NCBI RefSeq assembly: GCF_018320785.1
Contig: NC_054884.1
Coordinates: 25,173,667-25,237,666 of the forward strand
Length of the DNA stretch: 64,000 nt
From: Cheilinus undulatus
Lineage: Eukaryota; Chordata; Actinopteri; Labriformes; Labridae
Direction of reading: 5' to 3'
Below are positions 33,401 through 44,100 of the stretch, in pieces. Made by a program: the position numbers and the translations under genes. The notes below the pieces were generated by a model. The model made no database searches and was not told the DNA's origin. It was given only the letters and a program-made list of their open reading frames with translations. How positions within the stretch are numbered: the stretch's first letter is position 1; each line of letters begins with the position of its first letter.

Positions 33401-34806
33401 GAAAGAGGACAACATGTAGCTTTTTACTTTTCAGTAACCACTTACTATAACTTTGGCTAAAAACAAATAAACTACTAACAATCATGACAAAATCACTGTG
33501 CCAGAACACACATTTCAGTCAGGCATTTCAACAGGCATCCCAGATAGTTACAGTCATATGACTGTTTTAACCTAGTCTTGTTTCCAAACATCCTAGTTTT
33601 GTTTTGGATGCTTACATACACAACACTGTATATTTTTCTCTTGTTTTTTTTCTTCTTTTTTTGTAGCATCAGCAGTTCTTTTTCTCAAGTCTAAACTGAC
33701 TTATTTTGTTTCTGCCATGATGCTTTCTCAGTGGCTGCTCAAACATTACTGTGTGTAAATTAGAAGATAACCCTGGGCTTTAACTTGATTTTACAAGCTT
33801 TGAGAATCACAAAGTTGAAGCAAACATAAAGTTCTAAATGGGTCTGATAATTCAAACCCTGATAGTTTTAGTGAAATACTTTTTTAAATGAATGTAAGTA
33901 TCCAAATTAAACTTAAGTGTTGGGAAAAGCTGTGATAATATTCCTTGTTCTGTTTTAGATCACTTGGGACAACTGAAATTTTATAGGTAGCTAATAATTT
34001 TGTCCTCATCTATTAAGCCTAGGATAAGTTCACATTGTTTGGTACTCTTACCTTGATAACACTTCCAACATGACTCTGTTGAATGATGATGTCTGTCATC
34101 TCTGATGTGTTTACATGAGCCTTTAAGAAAATCTGAGTACAAATATAACAGAAGCGACAGTGATTAATGAAGCAATGATTGTGCTTAATATACATATGGA
34201 CATGAAAGATGGTAAAAAAAAATCCCTACCTGTTGTAAGAGCTTCTTGATACCATTGTAGTCATTGTGTGAAACAGCGTGAGCTTCAAAGTCCACAATGA
34301 CCTCCTGAATTTGAAACAACAACAAAGAGCAGTCAGCAAATAACAATGGCTGTGAAAACTAGTTAGTTGCGTGCTGGTTTTATGAGTTTCAGGAGTTGTT
34401 TACTTTTAAGTGGGAGAGGCATGGTACACACTGTGCAGTATAACATACATTCATTTCACACAACCAGAACTGACTAACAGCCATACTTGGTCTTCACGAC
34501 GTGTTAAGGTTATTCCATTGTATCTCGTTAAGTATCCCAATTAAGTTTAATCCTGTTTGACAGCCCTAGTACACAAATCTTCCTGGTAGCATTAGCCGAC
34601 AGCTGAGTTATTTAGCTAGCTGGCTAGCAAGGCCATGCTAACCATTCTCATTCAGTCCGTCTTACCTCATTGATTTCCTCCTCTGACGCCTCACTGTCCT
34701 CCTCCCCGGAGTCATCATCATCCTCCAGATTCTCATCAGAACTGTTATCCCTCTCCTCCGGGTTTTCACCCAAACCTACTGCCCTCTTCTTTGCAGACGA
34801 AGCCAT
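30465..34806 (-). CDS. bccip: BCCIP, BRCA2 and CDKN1A interacting protein
   Basis: Complete gene on the minus strand. Coding exons in transcription order 34806-34666, 34304-34230, 34132-34052, 32303-32217, 32021-31834, 31751-31586, 30635-30465; 909 bases, 302 residues plus stop (human about 314). All phases join and every boundary shows AG/GT on the complement. The N-terminus MASSAKKRAVGLG is followed by a strongly acidic stretch (about residues 14-46, Asp/Glu-rich), then the BCCIP/Bcp1 fold: VDFEAHAVSHNDYNGIKKLL, SVIK, DEVFGFITMLNLTERK, KPVGLLLSERFINVPPQIAL, RTNKPSGKCHYCLMISKT, and the C-terminal WSFDDVPMKPFRTVMLIP ending MDKLKEYLTV. Known role of the family: nuclear protein in BRCA2/RAD51-dependent repair, p21 regulation, and (yeast Bcp1 and vertebrates) ribosomal protein chaperoning. 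Tail-to-tail with DHX32 and head-to-head with UROS. A minus-strand AATAAA (30452-30457) sits only 7 bases after the stop. Confidence 0.96.
30836..31135. repeat. Degenerate minisatellite in BCCIP last intron
   Basis: About a dozen irregular units of roughly 20-28 bases on the pattern aaccacttttaaccaattttgcc. Unit borders are blurred, so it is old. Confidence 0.65.
32460..33180. repeat. Duplicated segment with perfect palindrome in BCCIP intron
   Basis: Segments 32812-32945 and 33010-33180 share gtcattag-ggtctgag, a core gagagcaaca-tgaaagctttctgtgacagaaaa and caatgttctcgctct-like ends. The first carries a perfect hairpin (32828-32875, see finding). Intron 3 of BCCIP (32304-34051) shows no exon. 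Confidence 0.65.
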
Positions 34807-35717
34807 GCTTCAACATACAACACACGTTGTGGCAGAGTGGGCGGGACAGCGCTGAAAGTTCACCAACGGAATGACGCTGTAGGAAACTGAAACTGCGAAG
34901 CCGCCATTGTGGCTCCAGCTGTACAAGACCGTCGGTTGCTTTGACATTCTCTCGAGCCGCAATGTTAGCTAGTCGCTCGTTGGTAAAATGGAATAAACCA
35001 TTTCAGAAGAGGGGTTTGTAATAGTGCTAAACTGTGCTAAAACTATGTTACTGTAAAAAATACATACTTTGAATTATTGTCACAATTATAAAGCTTTCAT
35101 TTCTATATGGATAATAGATTATTGAGTGCAATTTTCATTCTTTATTAATTGGTCATATATTCCTATCTTGTACCCCCCCCCCCTCTTATCTGTGTCCGTA
35201 GTCGTCATGCAGTAAGAGGAAGAAACAACTGAAGGTACATACATTTAGTGTTGTATTCAATCATAATTGTGTATTTTGTTTATGTTTTGCGCAATACAGT
35301 TGGCATGAATCAATGAATAGATTACTTGTTGTATTAAGGCTTTACGGTTGGGCTAATGACGGTAATGCTTGGCATTAGCGTGTCCTGCTAATGTAAACAA
35401 TAACAAAGACTACATGAACTGTTTTAGCAACATATTTACTGCATACACTGCAAAATCTGAGAGGAAGTAATTGCCTTTTTTTCTTCTTGTGCAAACGTGA
35501 ATCAACAGTTCTGTTATCAGGAAGTCGCATATTCCAGTGAAGGGTGTAACTCAGTTGATTGTACCCCCACACCCTTGTCCTCAGTGTTTTTGCGGTTATT
35601 CATATTTGATAGTGGCTGAAAATTTCAAAGACACCTCCATATTTCTCCGTGGTCCGTTCTCTTGTTTTCTACTTTAGGATTAATTTCCTTGATCCTTGTT
35701 TTTAAGTCTTGGTCAGG
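34807..35717. promoter_or_regulatory. Bidirectional BCCIP/UROS promoter region
   Basis: 911 bases separate the two start codons. No TATA box stands close to either. Near BCCIP lies a YY1-type site (34900-34912; minus strand cacaatggcggc) typical of housekeeping promoters, and CpGs cluster at 34925-34980. A possible UROS non-coding exon ends at 35234 (tgaag/gtacat), to splice to the acceptor just before the UROS ATG (ggtcag, 35711-35716). A C run (35172-35184) lies between. Confidence 0.6.
34900..34912 (-). promoter_or_regulatory. YY1-type site near BCCIP start
   Basis: Minus strand reads cacaatggcggct, agreeing with the YY1 core ATGGCGGC, about 95 bases upstream of the BCCIP ATG. A site this close to the start often fixes initiation in TATA-less genes. 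Confidence 0.45.
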
Positions 35718-38700
35718 ATGCATGTACTGCTTCTAAAAGAGCCAAGAGAAGGGGAGTCAGGACATGATCCTTACATTAAGGTAGATTTACTGTTCTTTAA
35801 ATCCACTTGCATTGTTTTCATATGTTTATTCCACAACGCTGTTATGAATTTCACAAAAATACTTAATTATGTTTCTTTACACAGGAGCTGGCATCTCATG
35901 GACATAAAGCAACCCTTATTGCAGTGCTGTCTTTTAAGTTTGTTTCATTAAACAACTTATCAGATAAGGTAAATTCCAGCATTGCAGTCAGGTTTTGTTT
36001 CTTGTGATTCATCATCATGCTTTTTGCTTTCTGTGTTGTGCATCTGCTCATAAACTATTCTCGCTTTCAGCTTTTCCAACCAGAAAAACATGGGGGTCTT
36101 ATATTCACCAGTCCAAGAGCAGTTGAAGCTGTGAAGATGTGTTTAGAGGCTGAAGGAAGAAGTGAAGGTAGGAGTGTGCTTAGAAAAGAAACACTTAAAG
36201 AAATTAACTATTGCTACATATATGTTTTATGTGTTAAAGACACATAAGAAGATTTTTTTGTGTAATTATACTTATAAATGAGAAGGCTATTTAAATGCCC
36301 ACTTAGTCTATCTTTAATTAAGGCTATAGGTAACCAAATAATGGGGTTAAAGGACTAGCTAAGAGAGTCTACTAGAAGGTAGCAGCTGTAAAAGTTGTGA
36401 GATCATATCAAAGGCATGTGAAATGCAGTTTGACATTCATTTATTCTTAAAACTATTTACTACTTAAAATTACTATTGAATAAGCACCTTGAATTATGTA
36501 TGATTAGGAAAGCATTCGGATACCCTTCATATTTTTCAATTTTGTTATGTTGCAGCCTGATGCTACAGTTAAAAAATATTTTTTATCGTCATTAATCTAC
36601 ACTCAGTGGCCCATCATGACACAGTGAAAACAGAATTTTAGAAAATGTTGCCAGTATACAAAAAAAAATTGTGAAATATCACAATAATATTTAATTCAGA
36701 CCTAAGCAAAAACACTGGAAAGTTAGCTCAGGTTCCTCTCATTTCTCTTGATCTTTGCAAAGATGTTCCTTGATGGGAGTTCATCTGTGGTAAATTAAAT
36801 TGATTGGACATGATTTGGAAAGGTATACGCCTCTCTATAGAAGGCTTTATAGCTGACATATCAGAGCAAAAACCAAGCCATGAGGTCAAAGGAACTGCCT
36901 ACAGAGCTCAGAGACAGGATTGTTGCAAGGCACACAAAAACCTTCTGCTACACCAAAGGTTCTCAAGAGCACGGTGGTCTCCATTATTCTCAAATGGAAG
37001 AAGTTTGGGACAACAAAGACTCTTCCAAGAGCTGGCCGCCTGACCAAACTGAACAATTAGAGGAGAGGCCTTAGTGAGAGAGGTGACCAAAAACCTGTTG
37101 GCCACTGTAACTGAGCTCCAGAGATCCTGTGTGGAGATGGGACAAAGCTCTAGAAAGACAACGATCACTGCAGCCCTCCACTGATCTGGGCTTATGCTAA
37201 AGAGGCAAGACAGAACCCTCTCCTCAGTGCTCAACACAAGGAAGTGCACTTGGGAGTTTGAAAAAAACTACACACGATAGCCAGGGACTGAATACTCCCG
37301 TCAATGTGTTATTTCAGTATTTTTTTTTTTATAAATTTGCAAAATTTTCTAAAATTCTGTTTTCACTTTGTCATGATGGGGTACTAAGCTTCGACTGTAG
37401 CATCAAGATGTAACATAACAAAATTTAAGAAAGTGAAGGGAGTCTGAGTACTATCTGAATTCAGAGTATGTTTGCACAAAGTTCAATGGCATACCTAGAT
37501 TTGCATCAAAGCACACGTTTAGAATTTGTTCGTGTATGTCAAAGAGATGAAATGTTTAATAATGCCACTAAATTCGTAAATCATCAAGCTACTGAAGATA
37601 TAATCTTTGCGTCTACATATATGATATTGGAACTGGATCATTTTTAACAAACTTGCAGTTGAGTGATGTCTATTGAATCACCTTCCTTTTAATGATTATG
37701 AGATTTTTATGTGGAAAAAATCCCTGAGACAGACCACAACAGTGCATATTGTGGCAGGCATGCTGGCTTACTGTTTGATTCATTGTCTACCTAAGAGCAT
37801 CATCATCTTTTACAATTAAGAGTGGGTCAAAACTGTGAAATTTTTGCTGAATATGCTCTCTACCATATCTCCAAATCAGATAAATCAAGGCTTTGACTCT
37901 GGCTTTTTGAAGTCAACAGCAGCAAGAGACTTGCTTATACTAAAATCAGACTATCTTCATCCTCTGGGAGTTTCCTTGATATCAAATATTTCTCTGCTTC
38001 TTTAAGAATGGAACAGCTCAGTGAAGGACAAGTGGAACATGAAGTCAATCTATGTGGTTGGGAAAGCAACCGCTGCATTAGGTAAGACTTTGAAAGAAAT
38101 AAAACGTGTCCCTTCCTATTCTGATGCTAATTGCAGTAAAGTGTGGCAGGCAGCAGGTGCTGACAGACATGTGAGAAGTTGTTACTACCCACAGTCTTTT
38201 GGAAATGGGTTGTACATGAGTGACAGTTTGGTGTGAGACAGGGCAAATACTTGCAGGCGTAGCACCTGTCTGACGTGTGCTGTGACTCTTCCTGTAGTGA
38301 CAATTAATCCTTTTGATGTCCATTTTCTACGAGTTTTGTATTCAGTAAGGGGTAATGACAGAACTCATGATATGATAACGCATTTTATTATCATGTTTAT
38401 GATATGGTTTAATCACAGTTTTTGCAGATTTTTATAAAGACAAAGGATTTAAGTAAATGATGTAATGTCTTGCTAACATCTGTGTTGTATGTCTATTAAT
38501 CCCAATAGTCTTTGTGTTTTTCTCCTTGCACAGTACAAAATCTGGGCCTGAACCCTCTGGGCGAGGACACGGGGACGGCAGATGTCCTATCACGTGTCAT
38601 CATTGAACGTATGACATGATGATATACTTCCACATTTTTCACAGTGAATCTTAACTGAGGATTTATGATGGTTCTGATAATTAATTTGACCTTATATTTA

Positions 38701-40605
38701 ATTCTCATTGCAGGAGAGGACACAAATATCCCCCCACTTTTTTTCCCCTGTGGCTCCATTAAAAGAGAAGTGTTGCCTACGGCTTTAAGGGAAAATGGTA
38801 AGCACTTTCCCTTTGTGCCTCAGAGCTTACACTCAAGGTGATTGAAGTCCCACCAGGATACACTAATTATAAAATAATAATTGTGCTACCTTTATCACTG
38901 CTGGGATCCGTTTCTTTTGTCACCAGGAGTTCCTCTGGAGACGCTGACTGTCTATCAAACTGCTGAACACCCAGATCTGGAGAAAAATCTCAAGAACTAT
39001 TTCAGAGAGCAGGTAAACTTCTCTTCTGCCGCTTTTTAGAAAGATTTTTTTTTTTTTTTAAAGCAGAAATGAATGATTCATCTGTATTTTTCCAGGGCGC
39101 ACCAGCTAGTGTGGCTTTCTTCAGTCCTTCAGGTGTGAAGTTTTGCCTGGATGTGGTGCGCCGGCTGTCAGGTGAACAGCTGACTCAGATAAAGGTACCG
39201 CTGACTCATAGTCACACTCAGTGTGTTTACATACAGTTAGAAAAAGTTGAACTATTATGTTGATCCAACTGAAACTGGACTTCTTAAATGCAAGTAGATA
39301 CATTTGTCTGATTGAAATCATACTAAATTAAATTTCTCAAAGTCAACTAAGACCTCGATTATGTGGTTGGAGATCAATTTACTTTTGCATCTATACAACT
39401 CAAACAGGCAAAATAGGACTAGACTTTCACTTTAATCTGGAAATCTATGAGCATTAATGCAAACGTTGCAATATTGAGTACTTTTCAATATCAACTTGAG
39501 CTACAGCACACTGGTATCGTACCACCAGTAACATTTTATTATTATTTATCATACAGCTGGTTAGCAGCTTGCTAACTTTTTAGCAAGGACATCAGGAACC
39601 AGGCCCAATTGGTAAGAGCAGTACTTGCCAGTTTCCAGTGACCATTCACCCTTAAGACTGAATGGCAGTAGATTAGATAACAGCTGTAGCAATGTGATAA
39701 AACACCATTGCTTTGCATTTTGTGCTACAAACAATCAAAAAGCCATAATTTCTGACATGTTTTCATCCTCATTGGACAAAAGAGTGTAGTTCAATTAGGA
39801 GGGACTTAATATGAGTTTGACTATAATTTATTTTACATGTTTGGGAACTTTTAAAAACATGAAATGTCTTTGGCGGATAGACTACATTGTGTTGTCTTTA
39901 TGAACTTGAAGGGGTAGTGAGGCTTACAGTCGGCTAGGATGCCCCCTATGGGTTCTGATGTTGGATAAGATGAGGAATGGACTTCTGAGGAGCTTGACCC
40001 AGACACCAATGAGATGTAATAGAGGTGGCTGAGGTGGAGGAGGGTCACAGCGGTTGAACTCAAACAACAGACTATTCCTTAAACTGTACCCTTGTTTTAA
40101 GCATACTTTAAGCTTTTAAATAACTAAAGACCTTGTGTTTCCCATTTACCACCATTCATTTTAATAAATTGTTTTAACCTAGAGAGGGGCGAGGATTGCA
40201 TTGTTGTTGCAAAATACCCAGAAGAATAACTCTTATCCATTCTAACTAGCTGAAAGAAGACATATTGCCACTGGACTCACACACTTCCCTCAAGAAGTTG
40301 ATTTTCCCCCTGGACACGTACAGTAGTCCAGTTAACTATCTTAATCGACCAGAACCTTAGGTTAGTTTAGCTGTGCATGTAAACATAATGAGATAATTTA
40401 GACCCTTTGGAACAACTTCAGTGCCTGTAATAATCACTTTAAATTGTTTTTTTTTTATTTCCAGTTTGGAGCCATAGGGCCCACTACAAGAGACGCCATG
40501 ACAGCAGAAGGCCTGTGTGTCAGCTGTACTGCAGAAAAACCAACTCCAGAGCACCTGGCTGCGGCAATAGCTGAAGCTCTGCAAGCACCATCGACATGCT
40601 CTTAA
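35718..40605 (+). CDS. uros: UROS, uroporphyrinogen-III synthase
   Basis: Fourth enzyme of haem synthesis: it closes linear hydroxymethylbilane to uroporphyrinogen III while inverting ring D, in the cytosol. Coding exons 35718-35780, 35885-35968, 36071-36167, 38007-38081, 38534-38608, 38714-38797, 38927-39012, 39096-39194, 40465-40605; 804 bases, 267 residues plus stop (human 265). The start MHVLLLKEPREGESGHDPYIK matches the vertebrate N-terminus; an acceptor-like ggtcag directly before it suggests a non-coding first exon upstream. Family blocks are in order: GGLIFTSPRAVEA (57-69), IYVVGKATAAL, LFFPCGSIKREVLP, ETLTVYQTAEHP, GAPASVAFFSPSG (189-201) and FGAIGPTTRDAM (222-233), ending CTAEKPTPEHLAAAI. 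UROS has no cofactor; binding is by residues spread over two domains joined by a two-stranded linker. Diverges from BCCIP; MMP21 follows closely. Intron 3 carries a Tc1 deletion derivative and intron 8 a MITE-like repeat. Confidence 0.97.
36509..37456 (+). mobile_element. Tc1-like deletion derivative with long inverted repeats (UROS intron 3)
   Basis: Ends are inverted copies of about 110-120 bases: left ttcaattttgttatgttgca ... cccatcatgacacagtgaaa; right, reverse-complemented, aaattttgttatgttacatc ... ccccatcatgacaaagtgaaa. The middle is the N-terminal part of a fish Tc1 transposase (WSPLFSNGRSLG frame-broken; attctcaaatggaagaagtttggg; acagagctcagagacagg). The C-terminal half is missing. 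The same family in antisense is at 61320-61740. Confidence 0.85.
39221..40385. mobile_element. MITE-like element in UROS intron 8
   Basis: Left end tgtttacatacagttagaaa and right end (reverse complement) tgtttacatgcacagctaaa form an inverted pair; both are followed by actgga-type motifs. It fills most of the 1.27-kb intron. The left end is related to about 585-715 in the ADAM12 intron. Confidence 0.55.
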
Positions 40606-40814
40606 ATCTGTCCACTTTGTCTTTGTTCTGTGTATAATCTGTTTACTTTATGTTTTGACATTTGCTGTTTTATTTCATGGATGATCTTTTGCGTGTACAT
40701 AAGCTTATTTGCACTTAAATGTAGCTTTCTTTGACAGAAAAGCTTAAAAATGTGATTTAATATAATTCTTTATGGCTGCTCAAGGAAGTTGAGGATGCTG
40801 TGTTTGATTTTGAA

Positions 40815-40820
40815 AATAAA
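40815..40820 (+). terminator. UROS poly(A) signal
   Basis: Canonical AATAAA, 210 bases after the UROS stop. Confidence 0.7.
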
Positions 40821-41101
40821 CTTCAGGCAGTGTGATGATGTGGACAGGTTGGTCAGTGGTCATTCATTGTAAATTACCCTAATCTTTGTGTCCCATTCAA
40901 GGCAGGTGTTGGCAGTCTTTAGCTGTTGTTGTCCACATGAAAGCCAAAGTTTTACCTCCTTTCCACAGGTCAACAGTCCATTTAAAACCAGTGAAGCATG
41001 TATCACACATCCACATAATTCAGTCAAGTTGGAGACAGTAAAGTCAGGTTTACCCAGAGACTCACACCTTTAGATGGGTGTGGAGAAGCTCAGCGCATGC
41101 C

Positions 41102-41107
41102 TATAAA
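41102..41107 (+). promoter_or_regulatory. MMP21 TATA box
   Basis: TATAAA preceded by tgcc and followed by gctgcac, 55 bases upstream of the ATG. This predicts a very short 5' UTR of about 25-30 bases. TATA promoters suit tightly regulated, tissue-restricted genes, unlike the neighbouring housekeeping UROS. Confidence 0.65.
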
Positions 41108-41161
41108 GCTGCACTTAGGTGTCTTCCTCACTTGTAATCACAGGAGTAAAACAACACCACG

Positions 41162-44100
41162 ATGCTGACTTCTATCCAGCTGATCTTTTTGCTTTTTTGG
41201 ACGAGCATTGGCTCAGCTGATGCAGAGAGAATCTTTCATAATCGGGACCATTCTGACGTGCAGAACCTAAACTTGCATCAAGCTGAGGTTATAAACGACA
41301 AGTACTCAGCAGAGGTAAAAAAAAAAAAACAGCATTCAGTTTCACTAAATTCCAACTCTTATAGTTTGATCTTTGGAGGTTTAAATGTAACACTCCTCTT
41401 GTTTTATAGTTATTTCTCTCTAGATATGGATTCATTAAACCGGTGAACTGGGAGGAGGTCCAGTTTGAGGATGTTGACACATCATTCACTGAAGACCTCC
41501 TGGATGACTTTCAGGGTAAGATCCAAGAAGGAACCTCACTGCATCGTTCGAGAGATTCTCCTCGTGTTGGGGATCCGGATGGCGGAGACACTTTCACAGA
41601 GAGCCAGGCGTTTATTTCAGCACTTGAGGAGTTTCAGAGGGTGTCAGGCCTCCCAGTCACTGGCGTGTTTGATGAGGCCACAAAGGAGGCGATGAACAAA
41701 CCGAGGTGTGGAGTCCCTGACAAGGAGATTCATGAAGAACTTGAGAGCGGTAGTAACTCAGACATTGAGGACAGTTTTAGTGAGACTTTTAATGAGACTG
41801 AGACTAACAGCACAGTGAGTGAAACAACCAGTGATGCTTCATTTAGTGCCGAAAACACCTTTAAAGATGACACATTCAATTTTAATGACACGGAAAGTGT
41901 CCTCACGAGCATTTCCAATGACACCAGCAGTAATTACACTGATGATTCTGATGCATTTGATCCCATTTCAAATAAAACGTCTCCAACTGATATCAGCTCA
42001 ACCAGGAAAACAGTAAACATCAGCATGGGCCTTGATCAGAGTAAAGCAGTGCAAAGTAGAAAACGTCACCTGGCCGCTCTCGTATCCAGAAACAGGCAGA
42101 AGAGAGATTTGAGTGACACAGGTTACATGGCTTTTTGTAAGAGGGTGCTGAAGTGGAGGCTGATAGGAGAAGGCTACAGCAGTCAGCTGTCCATTGAAGA
42201 CCAGAGGTACATCTTCAGACTGGCCTTCAGGATGTGGAGCGAGGTGTCTCCGCTGGAGTTTATAGAGGATACACGCTCTCCGTTGGAGGATGTGGACATC
42301 AGGCTGGGCTTTGGTACAGGTGGGTCTGACTAAGGCTTTAAAGACGTATTACAAAGTATGTGACCAAAGAAAACAGTTGTTCAGTTTGAAGATAGTGGAC
42401 TCAGGATGTTTGAGGGGCAGGGGCAAAAATGATAAAAAAGGCACCTGCAATAGGCTGTAGGGCACCAGCCCATAAGTTTAATCCATGAAAAGGGCCCCAA
42501 AAAGGGCATTTTTAAAAATAAATGTTTCCACTAAAAAGGTACAAAAGAGGGAGTATGTAGAATTTTGCCCACTTAAAGGGCTCCTTAGAGGGCACTTTTC
42601 TGAAAATGTTCCCACCGTGAAGAAACCAAATGTAAATTTTGTCCACTAAAAGTGTTCCATAGCAGGACCTTTCAAAATTTCCTACCAAGAAGCAAAGGGG
42701 AATTTTGTTTAGTTTTGCCCTCTAGGAAGACATCAAAAGGGAACTTTGTTTAATTTTCCAAACCAAAAACAACCAAAGAGCACACTTTTTCAAAATGTTC
42801 CCAATGAAATGGAACCAAAGCAGGCACACTGTGAAATTTTCCCTTCTAAGTAGGTTCCAAAGAGGGCCCTTTTCAAAATTACTCCACTAAAAAAGTACTA
42901 AAAAGTGCAGGGTTATATACTGCCTATTGAAAAGGCTTTATATCAAATTTTAAGGGGACTTTACCACATTTATCTTCTATTGGGGAATCCAAAAAGGGTA
43001 CTTTCACAATGTTTTTTCACACATTAGGGTATCATGGAGGTTGCAGGTGACTGCCCCCTCTGCCCCCCTTTGTTCACTAGTGATCTCAGCTTTTAAAGGA
43101 AAGGTACTTTATTTATAGAGCACCAGCTATACATATAGCAATTCAAAGTGCTATACAGAGTCAAAAACAAGGAATTTAAAAAAGTGTAACTGCTTTGAAA
43201 TGTGACCTTTTAGCTAGATGATGTGTTTGCAGGAGTGAGTATGCATCAAAGAATCCATTCTACTTTTTCTCTCTGCATTTTCCCATTACAATAAGAGAAC
43301 AGGTGAATAATACGTCAAATAATAGCAAAATATATGATGATACACTGTGGACTCAGGATATATAAGAAGCAGGGGCAAAAATTATTTAAAAATTATTATA
43401 AATTTTTTTACTAAGGGCCACAGGCTGGATTCGTACCCAGATCGACCATGGTGCGCGCCTAAAACCACTCAACCACCTGCGCGCTCCCGTAATTAGTTTT
43501 TAATTCCTTGTTAAGATTGAACTTTTTAATTATGATTACACCAACTTTACCTCTGTAGTAAAACAGAGATAAACAGGAGACGATGACTTCTTTTACCAAG
43601 GAGCTTATGGCACATTACTGCACCCTAGAATAGTGGTTCTAAACTGGAGGGTCAGGATGCAAAATTGGAATTCAGAGCAACTTTTAGGGGGTTGCAAATA
43701 TGTTCTTTGAATAAAAGCATCTTAAAACTATTCCAAACCTACTTGTTTTGTTATGTGTCTTTGATTTGTCTCATGTGTTCTACTGTATGAAGTCCAAACT
43801 GCACTATTTCTTATCAGAGAGTATGATTGGTTAATAGAATAACAGAAATTTGGGATGCAATTTTTCATTGAGGACCTGATAGAGGGTCCCGAGACCCTCC
43901 CAGCTGAGAACCACTGCCTTAGAGGGCACTTAATCATGTATTGTCCACTAGAGGGGCACCCTAGAGAGCTCTTTATTATATTTTGAAGACACTTAACCAA
44001 ATTTTGCTCTCGACAAGTGCTATCCAGAGGGCTCTTTATCCCATATTGTCCACTGGAGGGCACCCTAGAGGGCATTTTGTCAAATTTTGTCCTCTTACAG

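Larger units (their letters stand above)
40606..41161 (+). promoter_or_regulatory. UROS 3' UTR and MMP21 promoter
   Basis: Only 556 bases between UROS stop and MMP21 start. UROS poly(A) signal AATAAA at 40815-40820; TATAAA at 41102-41107, 55 bases before the MMP21 ATG; paired T-box-like half sites at 41062-41083 (see finding). About 280 bases separate the poly(A) signal and TATA box, so the MMP21 promoter is compact. Confidence 0.7.

Noticed and set aside
41424-41442. Alternative acceptor for MMP21 exon 2
   Set aside because: Joining exon 1 to 41424 gives ATATGGATTCATTAA, a stop; acceptor 41409 keeps the frame and the LFLSRYG motif.
43417-43495. Possible tRNA gene on the minus strand
   Set aside because: A and B boxes are present, but the acceptor stem cannot form and the sequence runs into a SINE body, so it is a SINE head.
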